Notes: generated by a model not told the origin, from the letters alone. Positions 1 to 6,512 are shown, numbered from the stretch's first letter. The stretch: DNA of 8,897 nucleotides from Bacteroidales bacterium (GCA_017555925.1 JAFZFL010000080.1:1-8897); one strand, 5' to 3'. Numbers and translations are program-made.

Positions 1-1323
1 GCCATTGCCGACAAAGCTAAAGTTGTATTCAAATTGAATGTTGGTGCAGCTGTATTGGGCTTGGGTTATATTATAGGTCTCAAATATGCATTTATTATAT
101 GTTGCGGTTCTTTCCTTGTATGGTTTTTCATTGTTCCGCTTCTCAATTTGTGTTTTGGTGCAGAAGGGGTAACCATTATGGGTACTGAGTTTGCCAATAT
201 GGGTGCTATGAGTGCTGAACAGATCTTCTCAAATTACGCACGACATATTGGTATTGGCGGTATTGCTGCAGCAGGTGTTATTGGTATCATCAAATCTGCC
301 GGCATCATCAAATCTGCATTTGGTTTGGCAGTTCAGGAGTTTGGTGGAAAGAAGGGCGAAGCTGTAAAAACAGAGAGAACCCAGAAAGATATATCGATGA
401 AAATTATTGTTTTTGGAATTCTTATAACACTTGCCATTACATTCCTGTTCTTCCAATTTGGTGTTGTAAATAATCTTAAACATGCAATTATTGCTCTTCT
501 TACTGTTGGTATTATCGCATTCCTCTTCACTACTGTAGCAGCAAATGCCATTGCCATTGTTGGAACAAACCCTGTAAGCGGTATGACGCTTATGACTCTA
601 ATTCTTGGTTCAGTAATTATGGTGGCAAGCGGACTTACCGGTACTGCAGGTATGACAGCTGCTCTAATCATTGGAGGAGTTGTTTGTACTGCCCTATCTG
701 TTTCAGGTGCATTCATTACAGACTTGAAGGTTGGTTACTGGATTGGTACAACCCCAGCAAAACAACAGAGCTGGAAGTTTTTGGGAACTCTTGTAGCAGC
801 AGCTACTGTAGGTGGAGTTATGATGGTTCTTAATGACACTTACGGCTTTACAGGCCCTGATGCTCTTGTTGCACCTCAAGCTAATGCTATGGCTGCAGTA
901 ATTGAGCCTCTTATGAGTGGAGGTAATGCACCTTGGTTCCTGTATGGCATTGGTGCTATCCTTGCAATCATCCTTACAATTTTTAAAGTTCCTGCATTGG
1001 CTTTTGCACTTGGTATGTTCATTCCTCTTGAACTTAACTTGCCTCTACTTGTTGGTGGTGGTATAGCATGGTATGTTGGCAGCAGAAGCAAGGATGAGAG
1101 TGTAAACAAAGCCCGCACAGATAAAGGTACACTTTTGGCCAGCGGCTTCATTGCTGGTGGTGCCCTTATGGGTGTAGTTAGTGCCATTATGAGATTCTGC
1201 GGCGTCAACTTGCTTGCAAGCGAGTGGCAAGGTTCAAATGCAGCACAATATGTTGCAATAGTTGCCTACATTGCCATCATAGCATACTTGATTTATGCAT
1301 CAATGAAGGAGGATAAAAAATAA
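1..1323 (+). CDS. OPT-family oligopeptide transporter, C-terminal part (5' end outside window)
   Basis: An inner-membrane secondary transporter of the OPT (oligopeptide transporter / YSL) superfamily, whose members import small peptides or metal chelates. The reading frame is open from base 1 (A-I-A-D-K-A-K-V...), so the TTG at 34 is not a real start. About 440 residues are visible; bacterial members usually have 600 or more, so roughly the first third is missing. The visible part is a run of hydrophobic helices broken by a charged cytoplasmic loop (EFGGKKGEAVKTERTQKDIS) and by short motifs such as TNPVSGMT and KVGYWIGTTPAKQQ, which I recognise as family-like. It ends in a lysine-rich tail (MKEDKK). 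The ZIP gene follows after 10 nt, suggesting cotranscription, and peptidase T lies two genes downstream, which favours peptides as substrate. The substrate remains an inference. Confidence 0.85.
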   Translation, partial: AIADKAKVVFKLNVGAAVLGLGYIIGLKYAFIICCGSFLVWFFIVPLLNLCFGAEGVTIMGTEFANMGAMSAEQIFSNYARHIGIGGIAAAGVIGIIKSAGIIKSAFGLAVQEFGGKKGEAVKTERTQKDISMKIIVFGILITLAITFLFFQFGVVNNLKHAIIALLTVGIIAFLFTTVAANAIAIVGTNPVSGMTLMTLILGSVIMVASGLTGTAGMTAALIIGGVVCTALSVSGAFITDLKVGYWIGTTPAKQQSWKFLGTLVAAATVGGVMMVLNDTYGFTGPDALVAPQANAMAAVIEPLMSGGNAPWFLYGIGAILAIILTIFKVPALAFALGMFIPLELNLPLLVGGGIAWYVGSRSKDESVNKARTDKGTLLASGFIAGGALMGVVSAIMRFCGVNLLASEWQGSNAAQYVAIVAYIAIIAYLIYASMKEDKK

Positions 1324-1333
1324 CATCTGAAAA

Positions 1334-2194
1334 ATGACGGATGGTAATTTTATAAATGCATTGCTCCTCACTCTGATTGCCGGAATGGCAACCGGAGTGG
1401 GTGCGGCAATCATTATGTTTGTAAGAAGATTCAGTCCAAAGGTACTTTCAGCCTCTTTAGGATTCTCTGCAGGAGTAATGATTCTCATTTCCCTTGTAGA
1501 ACTCTTTCCGGAGGCACGCCACTCACTTGGAGAACTTCATGGCGAAAAACTGGGAATGCTCTATACCCTACTGGCATTTTTTGGAGGTATGGCAATTATA
1601 GCTCTCATTGACCACCTTGTTCCATCGTATGAGAACCCACATGAGGTTAATGAGCTTACCATAGAGGTACACAATGAGGCTGTTGGAATTGACAAACATA
1701 TTCCCGACAGAGAATTGGCAGACTCAGGGGAGAGTCACGGTTCAAAAAAATTGTTACGTCTGGGGCTGCTGTCATCAATTGTAATAGCCGTCCACAACTT
1801 TCCTGAAGGATTGGCAACATTTGTAACTGCAATGGAAGATCCTTCATTAGGAATAAGCATTACACTTGCCATTGCCCTACATAATATTCCTGAAGGAATA
1901 GCAGTTGCCATACCTATATATTATGCTACAAAGAAGAGAAGCAAAGCTGTATTCAACGCATCGCTCTCCGGTCTTGCAGAGCCTCTTGGCGGTGTTGCAG
2001 GCTATTTTTTGTTGAAAGACCTGCTTTCCGACTCTTTTTTAGGAATTATACTTGCCGCCGTTGCAGGAATTATGGTATACATCTCACTTGATGAACTTCT
2101 GCCAACTGCTGAAAATTATGGGGCCCACCACATTGCCATTATTGGTGTTTTAATGGGAATGGCATTTATGGGCTTCGGCATGATGCTGGTTTGA
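1334..2194 (+). CDS. zupT: ZIP-family divalent metal transporter (ZupT-like)
   Basis: A 286-residue integral membrane protein of the ZIP family, which moves Zn2+ and other divalent cations into the cytoplasm. The two signature metal-site motifs are present: HNFPEG at residues 154-159 and HNIPEG at 183-188, in adjacent helices that form the binuclear metal site. Further family features are SLVELFPE near residue 53, SGLAEPLGG near 212, and SLDELLPTA near 251. Between helices 3 and 4 (about residues 97-138) lies a hydrophilic loop with several His and acidic residues, as is usual for ZIP proteins. The length matches bacterial ZupT-like proteins. The ATG at 1334 is supported because the hydrophobic N-terminal helix starts right after it. 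It lies 10 nt after the OPT stop and 52 nt before pepT. Metal specificity cannot be read from sequence. Confidence 0.92.
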   Translation: MTDGNFINALLLTLIAGMATGVGAAIIMFVRRFSPKVLSASLGFSAGVMILISLVELFPEARHSLGELHGEKLGMLYTLLAFFGGMAIIALIDHLVPSYENPHEVNELTIEVHNEAVGIDKHIPDRELADSGESHGSKKLLRLGLLSSIVIAVHNFPEGLATFVTAMEDPSLGISITLAIALHNIPEGIAVAIPIYYATKKRSKAVFNASLSGLAEPLGGVAGYFLLKDLLSDSFLGIILAAVAGIMVYISLDELLPTAENYGAHHIAIIGVLMGMAFMGFGMMLV

Positions 2195-2246
2195 TACATG
2201 AGTGGGGATAAAAATAATTGTAAAGAATATAGATTCATATTAGAAT

Positions 2247-3476
2247 ATGGAAAAGGTTATAGATAAATTTTTGAGATATGTGGCAGTTGAGACCACATCT
2301 AATCCGGAAAGTGAGACATTTCCGAGTGCAAATTGCGAATTTGATCTGTTGAAACTTCTCGTTAATGAGCTTGAAGCAATGGGAATTGAAGCAAAAATGG
2401 ACCAATATGGTTATGTTATGGCAACAATTCCCGCCAATACTGATGATAAGGATATTCCGCCCGTAGGTTTTATTGCCCATGTAGACACAGCTCCTGATGC
2501 AAGCGGTAAAGATATTAATCCTCAGATTATTGAAAACTACAATGGAGAGGACATTACTATAAACAAGGAGAAGGGAATAGCCCTTAAAGTGGCAGATTTC
2601 CCTGAGTTGGCAGGATACAAGGGTCAAACATTAATTACAACCGATGGCACAACTCTACTTGGTGCAGATGATAAAGCCGGCATAGCGGAGATTATGTGTA
2701 TGGCGCAATATATTATGGAGCATCCTGAATTCAAACATGGAGAGATTAAGATTGGTTTTACACCAGATGAGGAGGTAGGAAGAGGCGTAGACTTCTTTGA
2801 TGTTGAGAAATTTGGTGCGAAGTATGCTTATACTTTTGACGGAGGAGAGATTGGAGAGCTTGAGTATGAAAACTTTAACGCTGCAGGAGCAAAAGTTCAC
2901 ATTCAAGGCTGCAATATACATCCGGGCTATGCAAAAGACAAGATGAAAAATGCCATTATGATTGGAATGGAGTTCCACTCTTTGCTTCCTGTAAATGAAA
3001 GGCCAGAATACACACAAGATTATGAAGGTTTCTACCTTATGACACAATTCAAAGGCGCTGTTGAAGAGGCCGACTTCCAATATATCATAAGAGACCATTG
3101 TTCTAAAAAATTTGAACAGAAGAAGGCTTTTATGCAGGAGTGCGCAGAGTTTATGAATAAAAAATATGGCGAGGGCACTGTTACATTGGAGATAAAAGAT
3201 CAGTATTACAATATGCGCGAGCAAGTTGAGCCTCACTATTTTATAGTGGAGAGAGCTATCAAGGCTATGGAGATGGCCGGCATTAAGCCAAAAGTACAGC
3301 CAATCAGAGGTGGTACAGATGGTGCAAGATTGTCATTTATGGGTCTTCCATGTCCTAATATCTTCGCGGGCGGACACAACTTCCATGGCAAATTGGAATA
3401 TGTGCCAGTAGAGAGTATGGAAAAGGCCGTTGAAGTGGCTTTAAATATAGTTAGACTCTTTGCAGAAAAAGCATAA
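2247..3476 (+). CDS. pepT: Peptidase T (tripeptide aminopeptidase)
   Basis: A cytoplasmic M20-family dizinc aminopeptidase that removes the N-terminal residue of tripeptides. At 409 residues it has the standard PepT length. By family comparison the metal ligands are H78 (in AHVD), D141 (in GADDKAG), E176, D198 (in FDGG) and H380 (in HNFHGKLE). The catalytic acids are D80 and E175 (in TPDEEVGRG). The substrate-contacting GGTDGARLS motif is at about residues 355-363. The dimerisation (lid) domain lies between about residues 210 and 320. The ATG at 2247 gives the usual PepT start (a short helix ending in FLRYVAVET). A hairpin terminator follows the stop. Its position behind an OPT transporter suggests use of imported peptides, which is inferred from context. 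Confidence 0.96.
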   Translation: MEKVIDKFLRYVAVETTSNPESETFPSANCEFDLLKLLVNELEAMGIEAKMDQYGYVMATIPANTDDKDIPPVGFIAHVDTAPDASGKDINPQIIENYNGEDITINKEKGIALKVADFPELAGYKGQTLITTDGTTLLGADDKAGIAEIMCMAQYIMEHPEFKHGEIKIGFTPDEEVGRGVDFFDVEKFGAKYAYTFDGGEIGELEYENFNAAGAKVHIQGCNIHPGYAKDKMKNAIMIGMEFHSLLPVNERPEYTQDYEGFYLMTQFKGAVEEADFQYIIRDHCSKKFEQKKAFMQECAEFMNKKYGEGTVTLEIKDQYYNMREQVEPHYFIVERAIKAMEMAGIKPKVQPIRGGTDGARLSFMGLPCPNIFAGGHNFHGKLEYVPVESMEKAVEVALNIVRLFAEKA

Positions 3477-3497
3477 ACACCAGTAAGACAAAAGGAA

Positions 3498-3529
3498 AGA
3501 GAGACCTGAATATGATTTCAGGCCTCTCT
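3498..3529. terminator. Bidirectional hairpin terminator between convergent genes
   Basis: The left arm 3498-3510 pairs with the right arm 3517-3529, giving about 12 base pairs with one A/C mismatch (3504/3523) and a 6-nt loop (3511-3516). The inner arms are CCTGAA and TTCAGG, the outer arms AGAGAG and CTCTCT. It lies in the 74-nt gap between the pepT stop and the stop of the minus-strand phosphodiesterase gene. TT and AT-rich sequence follows on the plus side and an A-rich run (T-rich on minus) lies on the other side, so it could serve both genes. There is no perfect U-tract on the plus side. Confidence 0.75.
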
Positions 3530-3550
3530 CTTAATATATTTCCACTTCCG

Positions 3551-4396
3551 CTATTTTTGTTTGGCAGCCTCAACCTGCTCTATTATCTTTTTGGCAAGTT
3601 CAGGTTTGTTTGTTGTGATATAATCAACTCCAAGTTGTGCAAAAGTTTGAATTTTTTCCGGATCATCAACTGTCCATACATTAACTACGAGTCCCAATTC
3701 ATGAGCCTGATCTATCCATTCTGCATTTACCAAAGTTAGGGAATGGTGGTAATCCATACCCTTTATACCATCATTTTTAAGTTCATACGGTGTTTTGTCA
3801 CCTGTAAGATATTGTACTGTTATACCAGGGATTTGCTTTACTGCCTCCTTGCAAACACCATAGCTGAATGATATTATTGACACTTGTTCCAGCATCTTCA
3901 TCTTTTTCAACATATAGGCAACCTTTGAGACTATCTCTGCCTCATGCTCTATTAGCGCGGGAGTCTTTATCTCAAGTACAAGAGGTAATTTCACCAGCTT
4001 TGTAGAACCGTCGGACTGTTTTACTTTGTATCCTTTCTTTCCTGCCTTAAGAAACTGTTCAAGAGTTGGTATCTTCTCCCCATTAGGCAATGTTACAGCC
4101 ATTACTTCTGAATATGAAGCCTGTTGGATATTCTGGATGTTACCCACTTGCGGACCATGACACACAACCAGAACTCCATCTGTTGTCATATTGACATCAA
4201 ACTCACAAGCATCTGCACCAGCCTCATGAGCCATTCTAAGTGCTGTTATTGTATTTTCATAAGATCCCTCAACATTCCAGTGCCCCCTGTGTGCTACAAC
4301 TTTTGTTTTGTTCTGCGCCATAACACTGCTTGACACGCCAAACATCAATGCCATCAAAAGCATCAGTCTAAAATAACCGTCAATAAATCTTTTCAT
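3551..4396 (-). CDS. Exported glycerophosphodiester phosphodiesterase family protein
   Basis: A 281-residue GDPD-family phosphodiesterase, a TIM-barrel enzyme class that splits glycerophosphodiesters into glycerol-3-phosphate and an alcohol. Residues 1-27 form a Sec signal peptide (basic MKR, hydrophobic core, SSSVMA cleavage site before Q28), so the enzyme probably acts in the periplasm. Family motifs are AHRGH at 35-39 (catalytic H36), ENT at 47-49, the metal-binding pair E65 and D67 in CEFDVNMTTDG, the second catalytic histidine H80, E142 in LEIKT, and the late NVWTVDDPE and DYITTNKPE motifs. The usual HD after the second histidine is HG here, a mild deviation. The frame stays open upstream to 4771, but the signal peptide fixes the start at 4396. 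It converges on pepT and diverges from the RhuM gene. Confidence 0.93.
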   Translation of the reverse strand: MKRFIDGYFRLMLLMALMFGVSSSVMAQNKTKVVAHRGHWNVEGSYENTITALRMAHEAGADACEFDVNMTTDGVLVVCHGPQVGNIQNIQQASYSEVMAVTLPNGEKIPTLEQFLKAGKKGYKVKQSDGSTKLVKLPLVLEIKTPALIEHEAEIVSKVAYMLKKMKMLEQVSIISFSYGVCKEAVKQIPGITVQYLTGDKTPYELKNDGIKGMDYHHSLTLVNAEWIDQAHELGLVVNVWTVDDPEKIQTFAQLGVDYITTNKPELAKKIIEQVEAAKQK

Positions 4397-4402
4397 ATTT
4401 TG

Positions 4403-4410
4403 TATATTTG
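4403..4410 (+). promoter_or_regulatory. Candidate -7 box (TAnnTTTG) driving the RhuM-Fic / tRNA-editing pair
   Basis: TATATTTG is an exact match to the Bacteroidetes -7 consensus and lies 55 nt upstream of the ATG at 4466. No clear TTG -33 element is visible at the expected distance, so the call rests on one box. If the RhuM gene is an insertion into the editing gene (see findings), this is the original promoter of the editing gene and now drives the newcomer first. Confidence 0.4.
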
Positions 4411-4432
4411 TCTTTAGTTTTAATTCAGGTTG

Positions 4433-4461
4433 TAAAGATAAGAAAAAAGAGCCACAAACAA
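4433..4461 (-). promoter_or_regulatory. Possible promoter of the phosphodiesterase gene
   Basis: On the minus strand, TATCTTTA (4440-4433) resembles the Bacteroidetes -7 box TAnnTTTG with the last base changed. A TTG (4461-4459) lies 18 nt further upstream as a possible -33 element. This would place the start of transcription about 30 nt before the ATG at 4396. The -33 element lies just before the divergent RhuM start codon at 4466. The match is imperfect and is offered as a candidate only. Confidence 0.35.
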
Positions 4462-4465
4462 TATT

Positions 4466-5527
4466 ATGGAAGCGCCCCAACTCAACGCACATAACAAATT
4501 GGAATATCCGCCTATGCATACAGCGGAGTGTGACACATCCTCTATTATGATATATGTGACAGAGGATAATCAGGTTTCTCTTGATGTTAAGTTGGAGAAT
4601 GATACCGTATGGCTTTCCCAAAGCCAAATGGCATTGCTTTTTGGTCGAGACAGAACAGTTATTACTCGTCACATAAATAACATATTTAGAGAAGGTGAAT
4701 TGGAAAAATCCTTGGTATGTGCAAAATTTGCACATGCCGAGAAATATGGACGAAGAGAGGGCTCTGTACAAATGGTTTCAACCGAGTATTACAACTTGGA
4801 CGTAATTATTTCAGTCGGATATAGAGTAAAATCTGTAAATGGTACCCGCTTCAGACAATGGGCCAACAAAGTATTGAAAGAGTATCTGATAAAAGGCTAT
4901 GCAATCAATGACAAAATAAAACTGGAACATTACAACGAACTCAAGGAGGTTGTTCGTCTGCTTGCACACACAGCACATTCTCAAGAGCAACTGAGCGGAG
5001 AGCAATCAAAAGAACTCTTCTCTGTAATAAACGATTATGTATATGCACTTGATACTCTCGACAGTTATGACTATCAACAAATAGAAATAAAAAACACCAC
5101 AAAGGAAGAGCGCTTCAGAGCAACCTACGAAAATGCAATTGAGGCTATAAATCGTCTCAAACCAAAGTTTGGAGGCAGTGCATTGTTTGCCAATGAAAAG
5201 GATGGCTCATTCAAGAGTTCAATTGGTCAGATATATCAGACTTGGGACAGTGAGGATTTGTACCCAAGTGTTGAGGAAAAGGCAGCAATGTTACTATATC
5301 TGGTTGTAAAGAACCATTCTTTCAGCGATGGAAACAAACGTATTGCGGCAATGCTGTTCCTTTGGTTTATGGAGAAAAATGGTATTCTCTATAATGAAGA
5401 TGGCAAAAAGCGTATTGCAGACAATACTCTGGTTGCTTTAACTCTGATGATTGCCGAAAGCCGTACCGAAGAAAAAGACATGATGGTAAAAGTTGTTGTA
5501 AATTTGATAAATCAAAGAAATCAGTAA
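4466..5527 (+). CDS. RhuM family / Fic-Doc domain fusion protein with a captured N-terminus
   Basis: A 353-residue protein. Residues 29-150 are a RhuM-type domain (IYVTEDNQVSLDVKLENDTV, then WLSQSQMALLFGRDRTVITRHINNIF, which looks like a helix-turn-helix). A mixed linker follows, then a C-terminal Fic/Doc domain at about 210-350. The Fic motif is complete: H284-S-F-S-D-G-N-K-R292, of the Doc-like HxFxDGNKR kind. Fic enzymes transfer AMP or other groups from nucleotides to target proteins; Doc phosphorylates EF-Tu. The target here is unknown. RhuM proteins were named from a Salmonella virulence-region gene and their biochemistry is unclear to me. I see no convincing inhibitory (S/T)xxxE(G/N) helix and no small antitoxin gene beside it. 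Residues 1-21 are not RhuM-like: they duplicate the start of the next gene. Met28 (ATG at 4547) may be the native start, giving 326 residues. Confidence 0.88.
   Translation: MEAPQLNAHNKLEYPPMHTAECDTSSIMIYVTEDNQVSLDVKLENDTVWLSQSQMALLFGRDRTVITRHINNIFREGELEKSLVCAKFAHAEKYGRREGSVQMVSTEYYNLDVIISVGYRVKSVNGTRFRQWANKVLKEYLIKGYAINDKIKLEHYNELKEVVRLLAHTAHSQEQLSGEQSKELFSVINDYVYALDTLDSYDYQQIEIKNTTKEERFRATYENAIEAINRLKPKFGGSALFANEKDGSFKSSIGQIYQTWDSEDLYPSVEEKAAMLLYLVVKNHSFSDGNKRIAAMLFLWFMEKNGILYNEDGKKRIADNTLVALTLMIAESRTEEKDMMVKVVVNLINQRNQ
4478..4528 (+). repeat. Direct repeat, left copy (duplicated 5' end of the tRNA-editing gene)
   Basis: 51 nt matching 5546-5596 at 50 of 51 positions; the single difference is G4487 versus T5555. 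The last 41 nt (4488-4528) are identical. It encodes QLNAHNKLEYPPMHTAE in the RhuM frame, the same frame as in the editing gene. Weaker similarity continues upstream across the start codon (ATTATGGAA at 4463-4471 and 5528-5536). Equivalent positions are 1068 nt apart. Similarity ends sharply after 4528. Confidence 0.95.
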
Positions 5528-5530
5528 ATT

Positions 5531-6019
5531 ATGGAACAAGAAATACAACTCAACTCACATAACAAATTGGAATATCCGCCTATGCATACAGCGGAGCATA
5601 TACTAAATGCTACAATGGTAAAAATGTTCGGATGCCCACGTTCTAAAAATGCTCACATTGAGCGCAAAAAGAGCAAATGTGACTATTTGCTGGAGAATGA
5701 ACCGTCGGCAGAAGATATTGTAAAAATTGAGACTAAAGTAAATGAAATAATTACTTCCAACTTGCCTGTAACCATAGAGTTTGTATCAAAGGAAGAGGCT
5801 GCGGCAATTGTAGATTTGAGCAAACTGCCCGAAGATGCTTCTGAAACATTAAGAATTGTTCGTATTGGCGATTATGATGCATGTGCCTGTATTGGAGTTC
5901 ATGTAAATAATACGGGAGAGATTGCTCCATTCAAAATTATTAGTGCCGATTTTACACCATCTGAAGATGGCAGCACCCCGGGAAGATGGAGAGTAAGATT
6001 CAAACTCTTGGAAAAATAG
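5531..6019 (+). CDS. Stand-alone alanyl-tRNA editing-type protein (AlaX-like, SAD domain)
   Basis: A 162-residue protein with the tRNA-synthetase second additional (SAD) editing fold found in AlaRS, ThrRS and free AlaX proteins, which hydrolyse mischarged tRNA (typically Ser- or Gly-tRNA-Ala). The four expected zinc ligands are present: H19 and H23 in HTAEH, and C120 and H124 in CxxxH (ACIGVH). The core also has FGCPRSKNAHIE and SETLRIVRIGDYDAC, typical of the compact form that lacks other synthetase domains. It could instead edit Thr-type tRNA, so the substrate is not certain. The ATG at 5531 follows the RhuM stop by 3 nt, implying cotranscription or translational coupling. Its first 22 codons are repeated at the start of the RhuM gene; here they are needed for the zinc site, so this gene is the natural owner of that segment. 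Confidence 0.87.
   Translation: MEQEIQLNSHNKLEYPPMHTAEHILNATMVKMFGCPRSKNAHIERKKSKCDYLLENEPSAEDIVKIETKVNEIITSNLPVTIEFVSKEEAAAIVDLSKLPEDASETLRIVRIGDYDACACIGVHVNNTGEIAPFKIISADFTPSEDGSTPGRWRVRFKLLEK
5546..5596 (+). repeat. Direct repeat, right copy (5' end of the tRNA-editing gene)
   Basis: Partner of 4478-4528, encoding QLNSHNKLEYPPMHTAE with the first zinc-binding histidine of the editing domain. The one nucleotide difference changes Ala to Ser. Upstream of it the two genes differ by one codon in length (MEA-P versus MEQEI). Downstream the sequence continues into the editing domain (HILNATMVKMFG) with no similarity to RhuM. Confidence 0.95.
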
Positions 6020-6037
6020 CAAAAACCACTATTTTTG
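6008..6037 (+). promoter_or_regulatory. Bacteroidetes-type promoter upstream of the small exported protein
   Basis: TTG at 6008-6010, a 19-nt spacer, then TATTTTTG at 6030-6037, an exact TAnnTTTG match. Spacing and both boxes fit the Bacteroidetes primary sigma factor consensus. Transcription would start around 6044, leaving a leader of only about 15 nt before the ATG at 6059. The -33 element overlaps the last codons of the editing gene. This suggests that the small exported gene, and perhaps the genes after it, form a separate transcription unit. Confidence 0.65.
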
Positions 6038-6058
6038 CACTGGCAATAATTTTATAAT

Positions 6059-6439
6059 ATGGCTAAATTTATCAGATATATAATCCCCATCTTAATGGCG
6101 GTTGCTTTCTTTGATGGCAAAGGCAAGTCAGACTCCTGCTATCCGGAGAACAATCTGTCGGGTTATAATACTGAAATCTCTTCATATTATAATGATTGTT
6201 CGGCAGCACACTCCAATCTTCTTCTGCCTCGTCAAATATCAAGTGCCAATGCTCTTCGTCTGAATGGCACAACAAAAAGGAGCAATGCTGTCCATAAGAA
6301 CAGTTCTGAATTTCTCAAAGCAGGAAAATCTGTAAATCCCTGTATAAAATATTTTGAACAGGATAAATTACGCTATACCTGCACTTCACTAATCAGACCA
6401 GGCTACAGGCTAATTGCCTTCTGCACGCTAATCATTTAG
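6059..6439 (+). CDS. Small exported protein of unknown function
   Basis: 126 residues. I do not recognise a named family. The N-terminus (MAKFIRYIIPILMAVAFF) looks like a signal peptide or membrane anchor: a short basic start and then about 12 hydrophobic residues. There is no clean AxA cleavage site and no lipobox. The rest is polar and rich in Ser, Asn, Tyr and Cys (Cys27, 47, 95, 108 and 122). A central basic stretch (LLLPRQISSANALRL, then TTKRSN) and a C-terminal end finishing in hydrophobic CTLII resemble small Bacteroidales exported proteins I have a general memory of, but I cannot assign a function. Support comes from an exact-consensus promoter 22 nt upstream and the absence of any better overlapping frame. 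A 121-nt gap with strong RNA structure follows. Confidence 0.65.
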   Translation: MAKFIRYIIPILMAVAFFDGKGKSDSCYPENNLSGYNTEISSYYNDCSAAHSNLLLPRQISSANALRLNGTTKRSNAVHKNSSEFLKAGKSVNPCIKYFEQDKLRYTCTSLIRPGYRLIAFCTLII

Positions 6440-6467
6440 TTATAATAACACCAATATAGCAGCTGAT

Positions 6468-6512
6468 CCTCCGTATGTATGAACAAATACTGAGGAGGTT
6501 TGTCATACGTAT
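6468..6512 (+). promoter_or_regulatory. Leader region with two mutually exclusive hairpins
   Basis: Structure A pairs 6474-6487 with 6499-6511: about 13 pairs, one G-U and one bulged A, with an 11-nt loop holding GAGGAGG. Structure B uses CCTCC (6468-6472) against GGAGG (6494-6498), or CCTCCGTA with a single mismatch against TACTGAGG; it shares bases with A and cannot form at the same time. It lies between the small exported gene and the membrane protein gene, about 50 nt before the ATG at 6561. No U-tract follows directly, so it is not a standard terminator. It may be an attenuator or a stabilising leader; no known riboswitch was recognised. Confidence 0.45.

Noticed and set aside
34..36. 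TTG as start of the OPT protein
   Set aside because: The frame is open back to base 1 and the protein is far shorter than the family, so the true start is outside the window.
283..318. Short tandem repeat encoding GIIKSA twice in the OPT gene
   Set aside because: It is in frame within a membrane segment and plausibly part of the normal protein; there is no sign of recent slippage.
1306..1312. AAGGAGG as ribosome binding site for the ZIP gene
   Set aside because: It lies 21 nt before the ATG, too far for a normal site, and is explained by the Lys-Glu-Asp codons at the end of the OPT gene.
3512..3739. Plus-strand reading frame of 75 codons
   Set aside because: It starts inside the terminator hairpin and is antisense to the phosphodiesterase gene.
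4397..4771. Upstream extension of the phosphodiesterase frame by 125 codons
   Set aside because: It runs antisense through the RhuM-Fic gene, and a clear signal peptide starts at 4396.
4466..5600. Simple tandem gene duplication as the source of the direct repeat
   Set aside because: Only the first ~22 codons are shared; the rest of the two proteins is unrelated, so a whole-gene duplication does not explain it.
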